Assembly (NCBI GenBank): GCA_026225945.1
Contig: JAMJFZ010002307.1
Coordinates: forward strand, 712,001-776,000
Direction of reading: 5' to 3'
Origin: Cricetomys ansorgei
Lineage: Eukaryota > Chordata > Mammalia > Rodentia > Nesomyidae
DNA: 64,000 nt
Positions 43,218 through 54,332 of the stretch are shown piece by piece. The notes below the pieces were generated by a model. It had not been told where the DNA came from and made no database searches. It was given only the letters and a program-made list of their open reading frames with translations. Positions within the stretch are counted from its first letter, which is position 1. Each line of letters opens with the position of its first letter. Both the position numbers and the translations under genes were made by a program.

Positions 43218-45439
43218 CCTATCACCTTATAAAGCTGCTTGTTTGATCAGATCTGGCACACCTCAACCATTGCCCAAGCTGGTTTAGAAGCTCAAGCTAA
43301 AGAGAAACCTTCCATGTTGCAAGACTTCCCATCATAAGGCTGACATTCTCTGTCCTGTTTGCTGTGGGCTGGTGAGATGCTAACGTCTTGATTTCCCTTG
43401 CGTTCCCCATGTCTCAAGGTTTGCTGGATCAAGAAGCAGGCAGGAAGGGCCTTGCACACGTGCTTGTGTTCACCAAGCATCTCAGAAGTAACTTAATAGG
43501 GCTCAGGTCGTCTGTGTCTTACTAATCAGTTTCGTTCTGTGGGCTGTTTGTACAGCACTTCTCATGCGTCTCTAATAAATTAAAATGGGCTGAAGTGGTA
43601 AAATATACTGAAGATACAGTGAGCAGTCTGCAGGCTGCACAGAGAGGCCATTATACTTAGAGGAAGTAGGAAAAGCAATCGTAAAATTTTGAAAAATTAT
43701 GCAATAACTGTGCGCTCATTGCCCATCTGTATCCATTACAATGATCTACTTCATAGACACATAAATAGAACGGGGAAGTCTCGGATCTGCTGTGTGCTCT
43801 AACTTCAGTGGGTGAAATTCAATTAGAGTCTTCAATAAAGAAAACTTGGTGGATGCCAACGTTTGTCTGTGTGCCTCTTTATGCACTTTCAAGGTTACTC
43901 ATTGAGTTTCTTTCCTGTTCTTCCCCGTTTTTCTTCTCAGAAAGCCTCTTTTGTGGCGAGACAAGAAAGGACAATTGCTCGGGTCTGCTGGGGGAGGGGG
44001 AAGGGTGGTACCATGCTTGGTGGGGGCATTAAACTCTGCCTTCCCACCTTCCCTGAGCACTCCACCAAGCTCCACCGGGACAACATCCTGTCGAATGTTT
44101 GCCAAAGAAAAGGACCACACAGATAAGACCGTAAAATTGCCAGGAACCCAGTACAGGTTTTACAACATGCATGCTGATCAAAAGGGCTTAACCAAGATGG
44201 TTTTTAATCATATTTGGGCACTGGAGATTTCTCAGGTTCAAAGAAGTGGTTCTGTGTCTTGTTTCGTTTTGGCAAAGCTCTCTTTTCTTCAACCACCCCA
44301 GAAAAACAAAGCAGACACAGCGAAGCCGTGATCAGTTCTGTCTCTCTGTTCAAACCAAATATACCTCCACGAGGGGTCTTTCTCTTACCACCAGATCTCC
44401 ATATTTTTGTGAATATTTTGAATTGAACATGCTTATTTGAAAATTTACCAGTTTTGAAACTAAGCTACTTTAAATTGTGCTGGGATTCATACAAGTGAGA
44501 AAGTAAAAAGCTTACTGTCTGTTATTATTTTGTAATGATCAATATCAAAATATGTAGCACCAGTTTTTAAAAATGCTAAATGCAGAAGTTCTACCTATAC
44601 TGTGAATGAATACTGTGGCCTAAAGAACTATGGGAAATTAACAACCTTTCCCTGCAAAGCCAAAATGCCAGGTGAGATAAATTTGCCTCACTGGGCAGAC
44701 AACTCCCTGGGCTTCCTCCTTCTCCCTTCCTTTCTCTTCCTTATTTGCTTGCTTCTAACTTATCTCTTCTCCCCCATTCTTGGAGGTCAGAAAACACAGG
44801 TAGTTTTCAAACTCCCATGTTAAGTTGATGGAACGTGACCCCTGCCTGGGAAGACAGCTTCCTCTTGCTTTCTCAGAAGGGCCCAGTGTCTTTCTGGGCA
44901 TTTCTTCCAAGCACCTGACAATTCTTAAAGGAGAAAAAAAGGAAAAGCAGTATTTATCTATTTATCAAATGTTTTTGTAGAAACATAATGTCACCGTCTG
45001 TAAGTAGTGAGAACATATTGGACAGCTGACACTGTTGAGGGGCCAGCCTGACCCAAATGTGCTACTGGAGAGTAACCCAGGGCCAGACAAAAGCTGCACA
45101 CATCTCAAGTCTGCCCTTAGCTTACCTCAGCTGTGGAGTGCGGGGGTGGGGCACCCGTGACACAGAGTGTGGATGCCATTTAGGATGCCTATTTGCCATT
45201 TAGGAGATTTGACACGGTAGTCAGACATGAAGCCAAGTGAGGAAGGACTCGGAAATCTGACCCTTTTCCTATTCTGATAACTTTTTAGTAAAACCCCAAA
45301 TCCAAATGCGCGCGCTCTCTCTCTGTCTGAGTATGCACACATGCACACAGTTACATTTGCCCATGCACCCAGCATTCAGAGGTCATTCCCTCCACCTATA
45401 GACAGAGACCTTCACTGAGCCTGGAACCTTGACAAGCCT
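43218..45439. other. Unique sequence, no gene seen
   Basis: About 2.2 kb. Open frames at 43808-44440 overlap in three phases and on both strands; none is identifiable. A GGGGGAGGGGGAAGGG tract lies near 43990-44005. Confidence 0.4.
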
Positions 45440-45549
45440 GCTGTCTCCTCCACAGTGCCAGAGTGACAAGTGCTCACAGCCATACCCCAGCTTGTGACAG
45501 AGGACTGGGGATTTGAACCTTTTACCTGCTGAGCCATTTTTCCCACTCC
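45440..45549 (-). mobile_element. SINE remnant with tRNA-like head
   Basis: 'GGACTGGGGATTTGAACCTT' and 'TACCTGCTGAGCCATTTTTC' are the reverse complement of a decayed B2/B3-type head. The body to the left is barely recognisable. Confidence 0.5.
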
Positions 45550-45847
45550 CTCTTTTGTTTGATTTTATTCAAATTTTGGGAATCAGTTTGAGAGAAACGC
45601 AAATGTAAGGGAAAGGAGGAGGAACATTCTAGAAGATATATTGTAAACCACAATTCAAGGGTTTGTGGGGTGGACAGAGACTGGGGAGGATGAGCATGAA
45701 AAGAGCAGGAAATAATTCACCAGAAAGCTGGCACTTAAAGCCAACACATGAAGTTCTTCTCCCTAACGAGGCTTTAGAAAGGAGTTGAGCAGAACCACTG
45801 AGACACAGGACAGCCAGTGGGACTTAGGGCAATCAAAGACCCAGTAG
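45550..45847. other. Unique sequence
   Basis: Nothing recognised. Confidence 0.3.
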
Positions 45848-46140
45848 ATGCTAGCCAGAAATCAGGAGCAAGGTTCCTCATACTGCTTCTGCTTCTCTTT
45901 CTTCTCCTCCTGGCTGGAGTGTTTGGCAAAGAAAGATGCATGCTCATTTTGTGACATCCAGGAAATGGAAAAAAAGAAAGACAACAAGGGTCAGGTCCCC
46001 AGATCTCATCCAAGGGCACACTCTCCAATCACCTAACTGCCTCCTCCGAGGTCGTGCCTCCTAAAGGTCCCATCACTTCCCAGTGGTGCTGCTCTGGGAT
46101 ATATCATAAGGAATATTCAAGATCCAAAACCTATTTGAAA
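45848..46140 (-). mobile_element. Possible MaLR LTR, strongly decayed
   Basis: 'CTCCAATCACCTAACTGCCT' and 'TGCCTCCTAAAGGTCCCATC' resemble the reverse complement of the (G)AGGTGGGGCC... part of MaLR LTRs. The rest is too diverged for certainty. Confidence 0.35.
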
Positions 46141-46404
46141 GACGCCCAGACCCTCAGCTCGGCCAATACACATCCAAAGTATACAATACTGTCAGGTGTT
46201 TGTTTGTTTTGAATTATTATCTTTGTAGAAGTTGTGCAATTTATTTAATGATACAAAAGAGGAAAGACAGGTGGGTTGGGGTATGAGAAAGCTCTTTGGC
46301 TCTAAAAAGGAAAGCATATTTTGTCTAGGATGACAAAGGCACACGGGTATGGAATGTCACCCATGATGTCCCAGAATATGGTGGTTGAGAGGAACTAGTG
46401 CAGG

Positions 46405-46705
46405 AGGATTGCTTTTTGTGTTGCTATGACCAAATACTGATACAAAAACAACCGGAAGAAGTTCAGAAGAATGCATTCTACCATAACAGACAAGGCATGG
46501 CAGCCAGGGCTGTTGGTCCGTAGTGTCAACCAGGAGGCAGAGAAAGGTGAGTGCCAGGGCACAGCTGGCTTGGTCCTTTGTCCTTTATACTCAGCCTGGG
46601 GCCCCAGCCTGTGGGATTGTGATGCCCACATTCAGGGTGAGCCCTCTGCCCTCAGTTAAAGCTCTCTGGAAACTCCCTAAAAGGCAACCTATGAATGCCA
46701 AGCTT
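46405..46705 (-). mobile_element. Rodent MaLR LTR (ORR1/MT-like), truncated
   Basis: 'TGTGTTGCTATGACCAAATA', 'AAGGCATGGCAGCCAGGGCT', 'GTCCTTTATACTCAGCCTGG' (TATA-like on the minus strand), 'CCACATTCAGGGTGAGCCCT' and 'CTCTCTGGAAACTCCCTAAA' run in reverse LTR order. The sense 5' end, which should lie at the right, is missing where the next LTR starts. Confidence 0.75.
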
Positions 46706-47040
46706 GGTTGTCAACTTGACACAATCTAGAATCAAATGGGAAGGAATTTGAAATGAGGAATTGTCTAGATCAGGTTGGCCCAAGGACATATCTGTGAGTG
46801 TAGTTATATTGACCACCTTAATTGAGGTGTTTCTTGGTGGCACCATTCCCTAGAAAGAAGATTCTGGGCGGAGTAGGAGAAAATGATCTGAAAACAAGCA
46901 TGCATGCAATAATTTATCACTCTCTGTTCTTGACTATGAATGTAATAGACTCATCGCTTCAAGTTCCTACCACCTTAACTTTCCTATAATGCTAGACTGC
47001 AACTTGGAACTGTGAGTTAATCCTTATAATAGGAACAATG
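46706..47040 (+). mobile_element. Rodent MaLR LTR (ORR1/MT-like), head-to-head partner
   Basis: 'GGTTGTCAACTTGACACAAT', 'AGGAATTGTCTAGATCAGGT', 'GGTGGCACCATTCCCTAGAA', 'ATTTATCACTCTCTGTTCTT' and 'GCAACTTGGAACTGTGAGTT' form a sense LTR starting exactly where the minus-strand one stops. It shares family landmarks with its neighbour. Confidence 0.8.
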
Positions 47041-48882
47041 GCCATAACATGCTGACTGTAGCAAGTTTGTCATACTAAGAAATCTGGGTTTCCCTATAAG
47101 AAAGCAAAACAATTGAAATATTTTAAATAAGGAAGCAGTTGACTACAGTTTTTTTTTTTTTTGGAGGTGGGGGGGAGAAGTCTATGGGATAAATTCTAAA
47201 ACCACAAGTCTTGATTGACAGCAGATTATTCGAGAATAGGATTAGGGTTAAGGAAGGAATATGAATGGCACTGGGTAAGAAAATTCTGTATCCTTCTTTT
47301 TCTGTTTTTGACTGATTGGCCACAAAAGTGAATAAGAGGAAGGAATGTTGGGCCTCCTCAGAGAAGACTCCTCAGGCAAACACCAAAAAGTGCCAATTAT
47401 GAGAAACTTTGGAAACTTGGTGGTACCTGCCCTTCACCTCCTATTTTGCTGTGGGATTCACAGGGAACTTAACATTGTCTCCAAGCTGAGTGTAACCTCT
47501 TTGGGGCCAGATACTCTGTCGTGGTTTCCTGGATGACCATTGGGTTTGCAATGCTCTAACATTTTACAAGTTTCTAATCCCCCACAGTGTCTATAATTAT
47601 ACCAGTACTTGGGCAGTAGCATTCAATTAAATGGTCAGTGAAGTGAGTTCTGTGGAGGGGTGACTCAAAACACTGAGATGGATTCTTCCAAATGTCAGGG
47701 CCTCAATTCCTTCTCATCAAGAGTAATTACCATTGGGTTTTTTTAAAATAGTAAATTGAACATGGAAACACTGTCTTTGCTGTCAAGACATTTTCTCATT
47801 TGTCTTCCTAATGAAAGGACCAATCCCACTTCCTTCCTAGAACTCTGATGAAGGGAAGCTGGGACCAGAAGGCTGGTGTTCGCATGGGGCATGAGTGACA
47901 GCCAGCATGTAACATCTCCCTTCACAGATCATGTGCACTGGGTAGGTATGACCACGAGTCAGCTAACCACAGCAGATGCCTCTAGATCTGGCAAAGGGGA
48001 TGGAAAGCTCCCTGAACCGGGTTCTTCTGTGATTGCCTGCACACTTTCTGGTTTCAGGCTGGAAGCATCTTGTGGTGCGTCTGGCCTGGCCAAACCCAGG
48101 AAGTACTGAACTTGTTAAAATTTAAGAACAAACCAAAACTGTTTGGAGCCTTGCAGAGGACTCAAGTTGTATCTGAGGGTGAAGGAATGGATTCACTGCT
48201 GATCTGACATAAAGGCCATCATCAGGAACACACAAATAGTATCCGGTAATTTCATGAAAGGGCTGCCCCCTCTCATTAGATCTTAGGATAATCTCACAAA
48301 GTAGCCCCTGTGGGGAGCCCAGAGGAATTCCAGGCAGTGCCCATTCTTCTCTTAGTTCCCTTTTTCTTAAGTTGCCATAGGAACCTGATGTGAACAAACT
48401 GTGAGGCAGCTCATCAGGAACATTCTGGGTTGGAGCTAAGGTACCAGGCTCTGGACTTGAACAGCCTGTGGAGCTTGGACTGCTTCTGGATCCACAACTA
48501 AATGGCTCTGGCACATGGTGGGCCTTGGAGCAGCCCCCAAGCCAACCTTGTTGCAACCATCTGGACCACCTGTGGGGTGTCTCACAGGCATCTGAGAGTG
48601 GCAGTCAGAAATTAGCTGAATCAGACAAATGATCAAAAATGAACCAAATGGTCAAGACTGAAGCTTCCAGAACAACACCCCAGGGTGTTATTGCCTCCAA
48701 ATTAAATTTAAATCATAGAAAATGATTATGAAATTATCTAGACCTGGCAGTCACTGATTAACTATGTTGCCCCAACCCTCCAGTGTTTTCACCAGGGAAG
48801 AGAGGCACCAAGATTGTTATTAGCTATCCAAAGTCAGCATTCACCCTGCACAGACCTTCCTGCACTTGCCCAGTGCTGAGAT
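47041..48882. other. Unique sequence, no gene seen
   Basis: About 1.8 kb. A 144-codon minus-strand frame (48122-48556) is open but unidentified, with a second minus frame open over part of it. A T run followed by G-rich sequence lies at 47149-47175. Confidence 0.4.
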
Positions 48883-48883
<1 letters not shown>

Positions 48884-48921
<38 letters not shown>

Positions 48922-48930
48922 CACACACGC
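48884..48930. repeat. (CA)n microsatellite with CGCA interruptions
   Basis: An almost pure CA tract with two GC-containing breaks toward its right end. Confidence 0.95.
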
Positions 48931-49038
48931 ATACTGTGCACACATAAATACACAATGTGGATAACGGGAAAAGTCACTTTTTAAAAGAAATCACACTTCT
49001 TTATGGACTGAGAGAACCAAGTTATTTTCTCCTTTGTG

Positions 49039-49195
49039 TTTTTTTTTTTTTATTTTGTGGTACTGTTTGCTAAGTGCTCTACCGCTGAGTACACCGCCCA
49101 CTTCAGCACTTCCCTTATTCTTAAATTTTGATCCCACTAAGTTGTCCATGCTGGCCTTGAACTTGCTCACTTGTCCAGACAGTCCTTGAAGGAAT
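49039..49195 (-). mobile_element. ID/7SL-type composite SINE
   Basis: After a T run: 'CTAAGTGCTCTACCGCTGAG' (reverse ID/tRNA-type head), then 'GATCCCACTAAGTTGTCCAT' and 'GCTGGCCTTGAACTTGCTCA' (reverse 7SL-type part). Old. Confidence 0.65.
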
Positions 49196-50641
49196 GGGTT
49201 GTTTAATGCATAAAACAATGTTGAAGTAAACCTTAACCCTGGCAGTTCTACTTAATATCAGGAGTTTAGAATGTGTGAGAATAGATAAATTAATTTCCTT
49301 AGGAAGGGGAAGCATGGAGACTCCTGGTCTTCGGAGTTCAAAGTAGTTAAAGGGTGTGTATATGTCCTGGTCAAGGGGAAAAAATGAGGCTACAAAGACA
49401 CAGTTCACCTGAGACACATCCTACAAAGATGGCCTCTCTCTTCTGAGGTTTCATATGCAAGGACTGGGAGGAAACAGATGCCCAAACCATCTCCAGCACA
49501 CAGCCCTCTTGGCTTCTCCAAAAGGCTTGCTGCCCAGATGATCCCTTTCCCCAGCTCTCGTCCCGTAGTACTGTATCCTTCCCACGAAGTTCTGCAGCTT
49601 ATGGCTACGCCTCTTCTCTGTCCTCAGAGACGGTGGCCATGTGTTTTACCTCTCTTGTGACAAATTCAAGAAGAATCTTGCTCAGTCTGTATCATATTTC
49701 TAACATGCAGAATTACCTGTAACTTTTGAGGTCACATGCATGTCAGGAATCTCTACCCCTTAGAACTATGACATAATCAGAACATAAAGACCTGTGGATC
49801 ATGAGACCCCATGAGCCACCCAAGTGTCTCTGTGTGCAAGCAGAGCTGCTAATGTCATCATATTATGCTTCAGTTTTCTATGAAAAATAAGGGTAGTATT
49901 TGCCTCATCTGTTACAAAGTGGACTTGCATACATTAAAACACACATTATAACACACATGGAGGTCCTTTATAAGGTGAACATGCCGCTTATGCTCAGAAT
50001 TTTAAAGACTTTTCTCATTTACGACATTACAACATGTAATCCCATGTCTTCTTAGTCTTTAAAATAGAGAGGATAAATTATAAAATAGAAATACGTATTG
50101 AAAATTACTTACTCGCTGCTGGTTTGTTAAGCTCTGTGTAGATAGTGTCCACTTAAAATAATATTGGAGCTCTGTGATTGGCAGCACCCAGCTTCAGTCA
50201 CAGCTCAGCTCTTATCTGAAAGCGGCCACATGGGAAATTATTCTGCTCAGCTGGCAGCACCGTACGATTACAAAATCAGAGACTTCAGTTTCATCCAAAC
50301 CCAGGCTTCTCCTTCCACACAGGCTGCACAAACATGATATGGTGGTCTGTTCTTTAAAAACCACCAGAGGAGTGTACCTGTGGGGTTACTCAGAGAATCT
50401 CCATTTTTTCCTAGCTTCTGTACTTGGATGCTCTTCATTCAAGGTCTAACTCCATTAAATAGAGTTTATTTCATCTTCTAAGTTGACTGTGGTACCAAAG
50501 AGCTGCTCACTGTGGCTCCCATTGTCTTTCATATGCTGGGAGAGTATTGGACAACTGGCCTAAATTGTATAACCTGAAATACAAAAGAAATCATTCGACC
50601 CTTTAAATTTTTTCCTTTATAAATTTATTTTTACTTCTTAG
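49196..50641. other. Unique sequence with possible MIR
   Basis: About 1.4 kb. At 49860-49935, 'TTCAGTTTTCTATGAAAAAT' and 'ATTTGCCTCATCTGTTACAA' weakly resemble a MIR 3' part in plus orientation. Otherwise unrecognised. Confidence 0.4.
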
Positions 50642-50836
50642 GAGTTTTCTGTTTCTTCTGAAACTGTTAGCAAGGAATCCAAAATTGAACAAAACACAAA
50701 TCTATCCATACTAGTGTGTTCAGCTGAAGTTAAACCAGCAGAGGAAAAGGAAACAGCTTTCTGCCACAGCTCCACACCACACTTGCTAGATAAGACATCT
50801 CGCCTTTTTTGCCTCTTTGTAATCAAATGTTTCTGA
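50642..50836 (+). other. Candidate exon, unidentified
   Basis: A pyrimidine-rich run ending TTATTTTTACTTCTTAG (50641) is a fair acceptor. The next 64 codons are open and end at a TGA. The peptide is Glu/Lys/Ser-rich (EFSVSSETVSKESKIEQN, then AEVKPAEEKETAFC), unlike repeat translation. There is no donor worth naming and no nearby AATAAA, and the opposite strand is also open (50638-50937). It lies directly left of the GATA array. Confidence 0.2.
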
Positions 50837-50967
50837 AGTGAAAAACACCAGATTCCTCCTCTGCTGTTCAGTGGAGCTCCAAAACAGGGAAGCAGGCGTT
50901 GTAAAAACTCAAGACAACACCCTTCTCCATATTCCAAAGCATTCTAGATGGGTTCTTTAAAATAGGT

Positions 50968-51022
<55 letters not shown>

Positions 51023-51290
51023 GATAGATAGATGATAGATAGATAGATAGATGATAGATAGATAGATAGATAGATGATAGATAGATGATAGATAGATAGA
51101 TGATAGATAGATAGATAGATGATAGATAGATGATAGATAGATAGATGATAGATAGATAGATAGATAGATGATAGATAGATAGATAGATAGATGATAGATA
51201 GATGATAGATAGATAGATGATAGATAGATGATAGATAGATGATAGATAGATAGATAGATAGATGATAGATAGATAGATAGATAGATAGAT

Positions 51291-51321
<31 letters not shown>

Positions 51322-51380
51322 GATAGATAGATGATAGGTAGGTAGATAGATAGATAGATAGATGATAGATAGATGATAGG

Positions 51381-51425
<45 letters not shown>

Positions 51426-51545
51426 GATAGATAGATAGATGATAGATAGATAGATGATAGATGATAGATATGTAGATAGATAGATATAGATAGATAGATA
51501 GCTGATAGATAGATAGATAGATAGATAGATGATAGATAGATAGAT
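50968..51545. repeat. Long (GATA)n array with GATGATA units
   Basis: About 580 bp of GATA with frequent GATGATA register shifts and a few GGTA variants. It is the reverse complement in structure of the TATC array at 34513. Its 223-codon open frame is simple repeat. Confidence 0.97.
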
Positions 51546-51612
51546 GGCAGAAGGAGGCTAAGTAGACAGGAAGAAAATAAAGATGATAGTTTGTGAAGGT
51601 CTGAATGGCAAA

Positions 51613-51948
51613 TGTTACTCATGTTCACATATTTGCATACTTAGTGCCTATTTGGCAGCGTAGTTTGGGGAGGTTATGGAACCTTTCAGTGGCACAGTCT
51701 TGCCAGAAGAAGGACATCCCTAGGCGTGGGCTTTGAGAGTTTATAAACCTACTCCATTTCCTGCTCACTCTCTCTGTTTTCTGTGTGCGGATGGATTGTG
51801 ATCTGTCATCTGCTTCTTCCACCTGCTGCCATGCCTTCCCTGCCCTTAGAGACTCTAGCCCTCTAGAACTGTAAGCCAAAATAATTTCTTCCTTAAGTTG
51901 TTTCTTTGTAATGAATTTTGTCATCACAGTAGAAATGGAACTAATACA
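51613..51948 (+). mobile_element. MaLR LTR, rodent type, with TATA box
   Basis: 'GTTTGGGGAGGTTATGGAAC', 'GGGCTTTGAGAGTTTATAAA' (TATAAA at about 51742), 'CACTCTCTCTGTTTTCTGTG', 'TGCTGCCATGCCTTCCCTGC', 'CTGTAAGCCAAAATAATTTC' (decayed poly(A) signal region) and 'TTTTGTCATCACAGTAGAAA' trace a complete sense LTR ending ACTAATACA. Flanking 5-mers GCAAA and TGCTT do not match. Of the LTRs here, its promoter box is the best kept. Confidence 0.85.
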
Positions 51949-52079
51949 TGCTTGATACATGGATGGAAGATAGATAGATGGTCATAGAGAGAAGCAGGTG
52001 ATGGATCAGGCAGACAGGTGATGAGCAAATGATTGAAAGATGAGACAGATGGATACAAACACATATTATATATTAACAC

Positions 52080-52120
52080 AGAGAGAGAGGGGGGGGGAGA
52101 GAGAGAGAGAGAGAGGGAGG

Positions 52121-52154
<34 letters not shown>
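52080..52154. repeat. (GA)n / GGGA purine tract
   Basis: 75 bp of pure purine on the plus strand: GAGAGA with a run of nine or more G's near 52090 and GGGA units. Confidence 0.97.
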
Positions 52155-52156
<2 letters not shown>

Positions 52157-53403
52157 TTTCAATATTTCAAGAGTCCAGGACAGACAAAAAGAAGATATCT
52201 CTGAGTGAACAAAGTGCCCTGACAACCATGAGCATCCTGTGATTACGTCAGCAGCATTTCCAAAATTACACCCAAGTGCATGTCTAGTAGTCGAGCAGTG
52301 CTCTGTTGGTGGATTTGCTGTATAGGGCTGCGTTTACGAAAGACAGTGTGAGTTCGCCGGGAACACTGGCAATGTGCACACGTGGGTGAGGCATCCAGAG
52401 AAACAGGAGAAGCAGTTCTCCCCTTTATTTCCTTCTTGTTTATAGTACTGAGCTCAGAATGAGAAGTGATCTCAACTTCTGCCGTGTTGGAATAACACAT
52501 GTTTGGGGATCACCACTTCATGCTTTAAGAATTTGATGGTAGTGATTTGGGGTCTCTCTAATATGTAAATAGTAGCCTTTGAAGCAAGGACTGGTTTTGG
52601 TGATTAGGGAATAAGATGGGTAGAGCCTTTCATTGAGTCTTCTGGAGGTTATTGGGAAGTTCTGGGTGTAAATCCTCAAGAGAAGTCTCTACTGCCTCAG
52701 AAGTAAAGCGCACAATCCTCTCCACGGCACAAGTGAGCACACAGTGACTCTTCGTCCCTTCCATCTCTTTTTAAGCTTGTTCTTACGGTAATCCTTGGGA
52801 CACTTCTTCCTTTTGTTTTGAGAAGGGTGTTAATGGGAAGACGGCTGATGGAAATCATGTTTCTTTTTGGAGTAAGGAGAATGTTCTGGAATAATACAGA
52901 AGTTGTTGCCCAACCCTAGGAGTGTACCAAAATCTAGTGAGTTATATTATTATAGATATACAGATGGATGGATACATGGATGAATGGATGATGGATATTT
53001 GAATGGACGGACGGGCAGACAGACAAACTGTAGTACTAAGTACTAAGTACTAGTACTAAGCATGCTAGCCTAGTATTCTACCACTGAGCTACATTTTAAA
53101 TGGTGGATTTTGTGATTTGTGAATTATATCTCAATAAATGTTGCATCTCCATAAACAATGACATTGAATGTTATTTTGTATATTCATTGCTCTTGCTGAT
53201 TCTTCTCTGACAAAGTATTTCTTCAAATCTTGGTGCTCTTACTGATCCATGATAGTAGCTCTTCAGGCATATAGAATATAACTTCTTACAAGCATGCACT
53301 CTGGAATTTTTTTCTGTACTTTCTATTTCTCCAGGTTGATCACCCACGATCTACTGCCACAGTAGATCTACTGCCACGATCTCACTGACACATTTGGCTT
53401 TGT
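52155..53403. other. Unique sequence with small repeats
   Basis: About 1.25 kb. 53030-53061 holds overlapping AGTACTAAGT words with dyad symmetry. 53056-53096 (GCATGCTAGCCTAGTATTCT, CCACTGAGCTACA) looks like an ID-type SINE head in reverse. At 53350-53380, GATCTACTGCCAC is repeated twice. No exon recognised. Confidence 0.5.
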
Positions 53404-53850
53404 TGTGGTGGTTAGTATTAATTGATTTTTTGTTTGTTTATTTGTTTTTTGTTTTTCAAGACAGGGTTCCTCTGTTGTAACTCTGGCTGTCCTGGAACTC
53501 ACTCTGTAGACCAGGCTGGCCTCAGACTCATAGAGATCCGCCTGCCTCTGCCTCCCGAGTGCTGGGACGTCTATGCCACCACATCCTGCAATTGTTAACT
53601 TGGCAATCTAGAATCACTTGGGTGAAGGGCCACTGGGCATACCTGTGGGAGCTATCTTGATTGTGATAGCACATATGGGAAGAACATATTGACTATCCCC
53701 TCCATAGGGGATCCTGGACTGTATGAAATGGAGAAGGCCAGTTGAGACCGGCATTCATTGCTTTCTGTTTCTTGACTATGGATACAGTGTGCCCAGTGTT
53801 GCTTTTGTCAGTGTTTTATCACAGTAACAGGAAAGGAAACTCAGTCACTC
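53404..53850 (+). mobile_element. MaLR LTR split by a B1
   Basis: The left piece (TGTGGTGGTTAGTATTAATT, 53404-53424) and the right piece from 53586 (AATTGTTAACTTGGCAATCT, then GAATCACTTGGGTGAAGGGC, ATTCATTGCTTTCTGTTTCT, GTTTTATCACAGTAACAGGA) join into one sense LTR. The B1 sits between them. The middle of the LTR is shortened. Confidence 0.75.
53425..53589 (-). mobile_element. B1 SINE nested in an LTR
   Basis: After a T/G-rich tail: 'AAGACAGGGTTCCTCTGTTG', 'GGCTGTCCTGGAACTCACTC', 'TGTAGACCAGGCTGGCCTCA', 'GCCTCCCGAGTGCTGGGA' and 'TGCCACCACATCCTG'. It is the second best preserved B1. AATTG occurs at both borders and is a plausible target duplication. Confidence 0.92.
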
Positions 53851-54076
53851 ATTATATTCTGGTTTTTTTTTTCTTATTCTTTTACCCAGAAACATCCCTG
53901 AGGTGCCATGAAATCAACAAATTGATTTGTTAACTTGCAGGTAAAGTGTAACCTCAGAATCCTTCACAACGTTCATATGAATGTGTGCAATACAACATTT
54001 ATATTATAGTCAGAAGTTAAAAATATAGAAATTTATAAAAAGGTTCAAAGAGTATTCTGCAAGAAGCACCAGCGTC

Positions 54077-54187
54077 TGGAGGCTGGGGAGACGGCTCATC
54101 ACTCCCCTCGGGCCTCCTCAGACACCAGGCAAGCATGTGGTACACAGAACACCCACACACAAAAAAATAACAAAAATAAAATACAGT
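54077..54187 (+). mobile_element. B3-type SINE, internally deleted
   Basis: Head 'GGAGGCTGGGGAGACGGCTC', then 'CTCAGACACCAGGCAAGCAT', 'GTGGTACACAGAACACCCAC' and an A-rich tail. The middle is missing. Confidence 0.75.
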
Positions 54188-54255
54188 AAATAGCCAGTGA
54201 TGACTTTATCATTCCCAGTTTGCCTAGTTTTTTTGTGCGCTGCTTGGTTGTTTTT

Positions 54256-54332
54256 TTAAGGCTGGGAATAAAAGCCAGGGCCCCACGCTTGCTAGGCTGG
54301 CTCTCTCACACCGAGCTGCACCCCAGGTCATG
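54256..54332 (-). mobile_element. ID-type SINE head, reverse
   Basis: 'GGCTGGGAATAAAAGCCAGG', 'GCCCCACGCTTGCTAGGCTG' and 'CGAGCTGCACCCCAGG' match the reverse of an ID/RSINE head. Confidence 0.6.

Noticed and set aside
48122..48556. 144-codon minus-strand frame
   Set aside because: Unrecognised peptide. A second frame on the same strand (48436-48636) is open over part of it, with no splice or promoter cues. Left as unique sequence.
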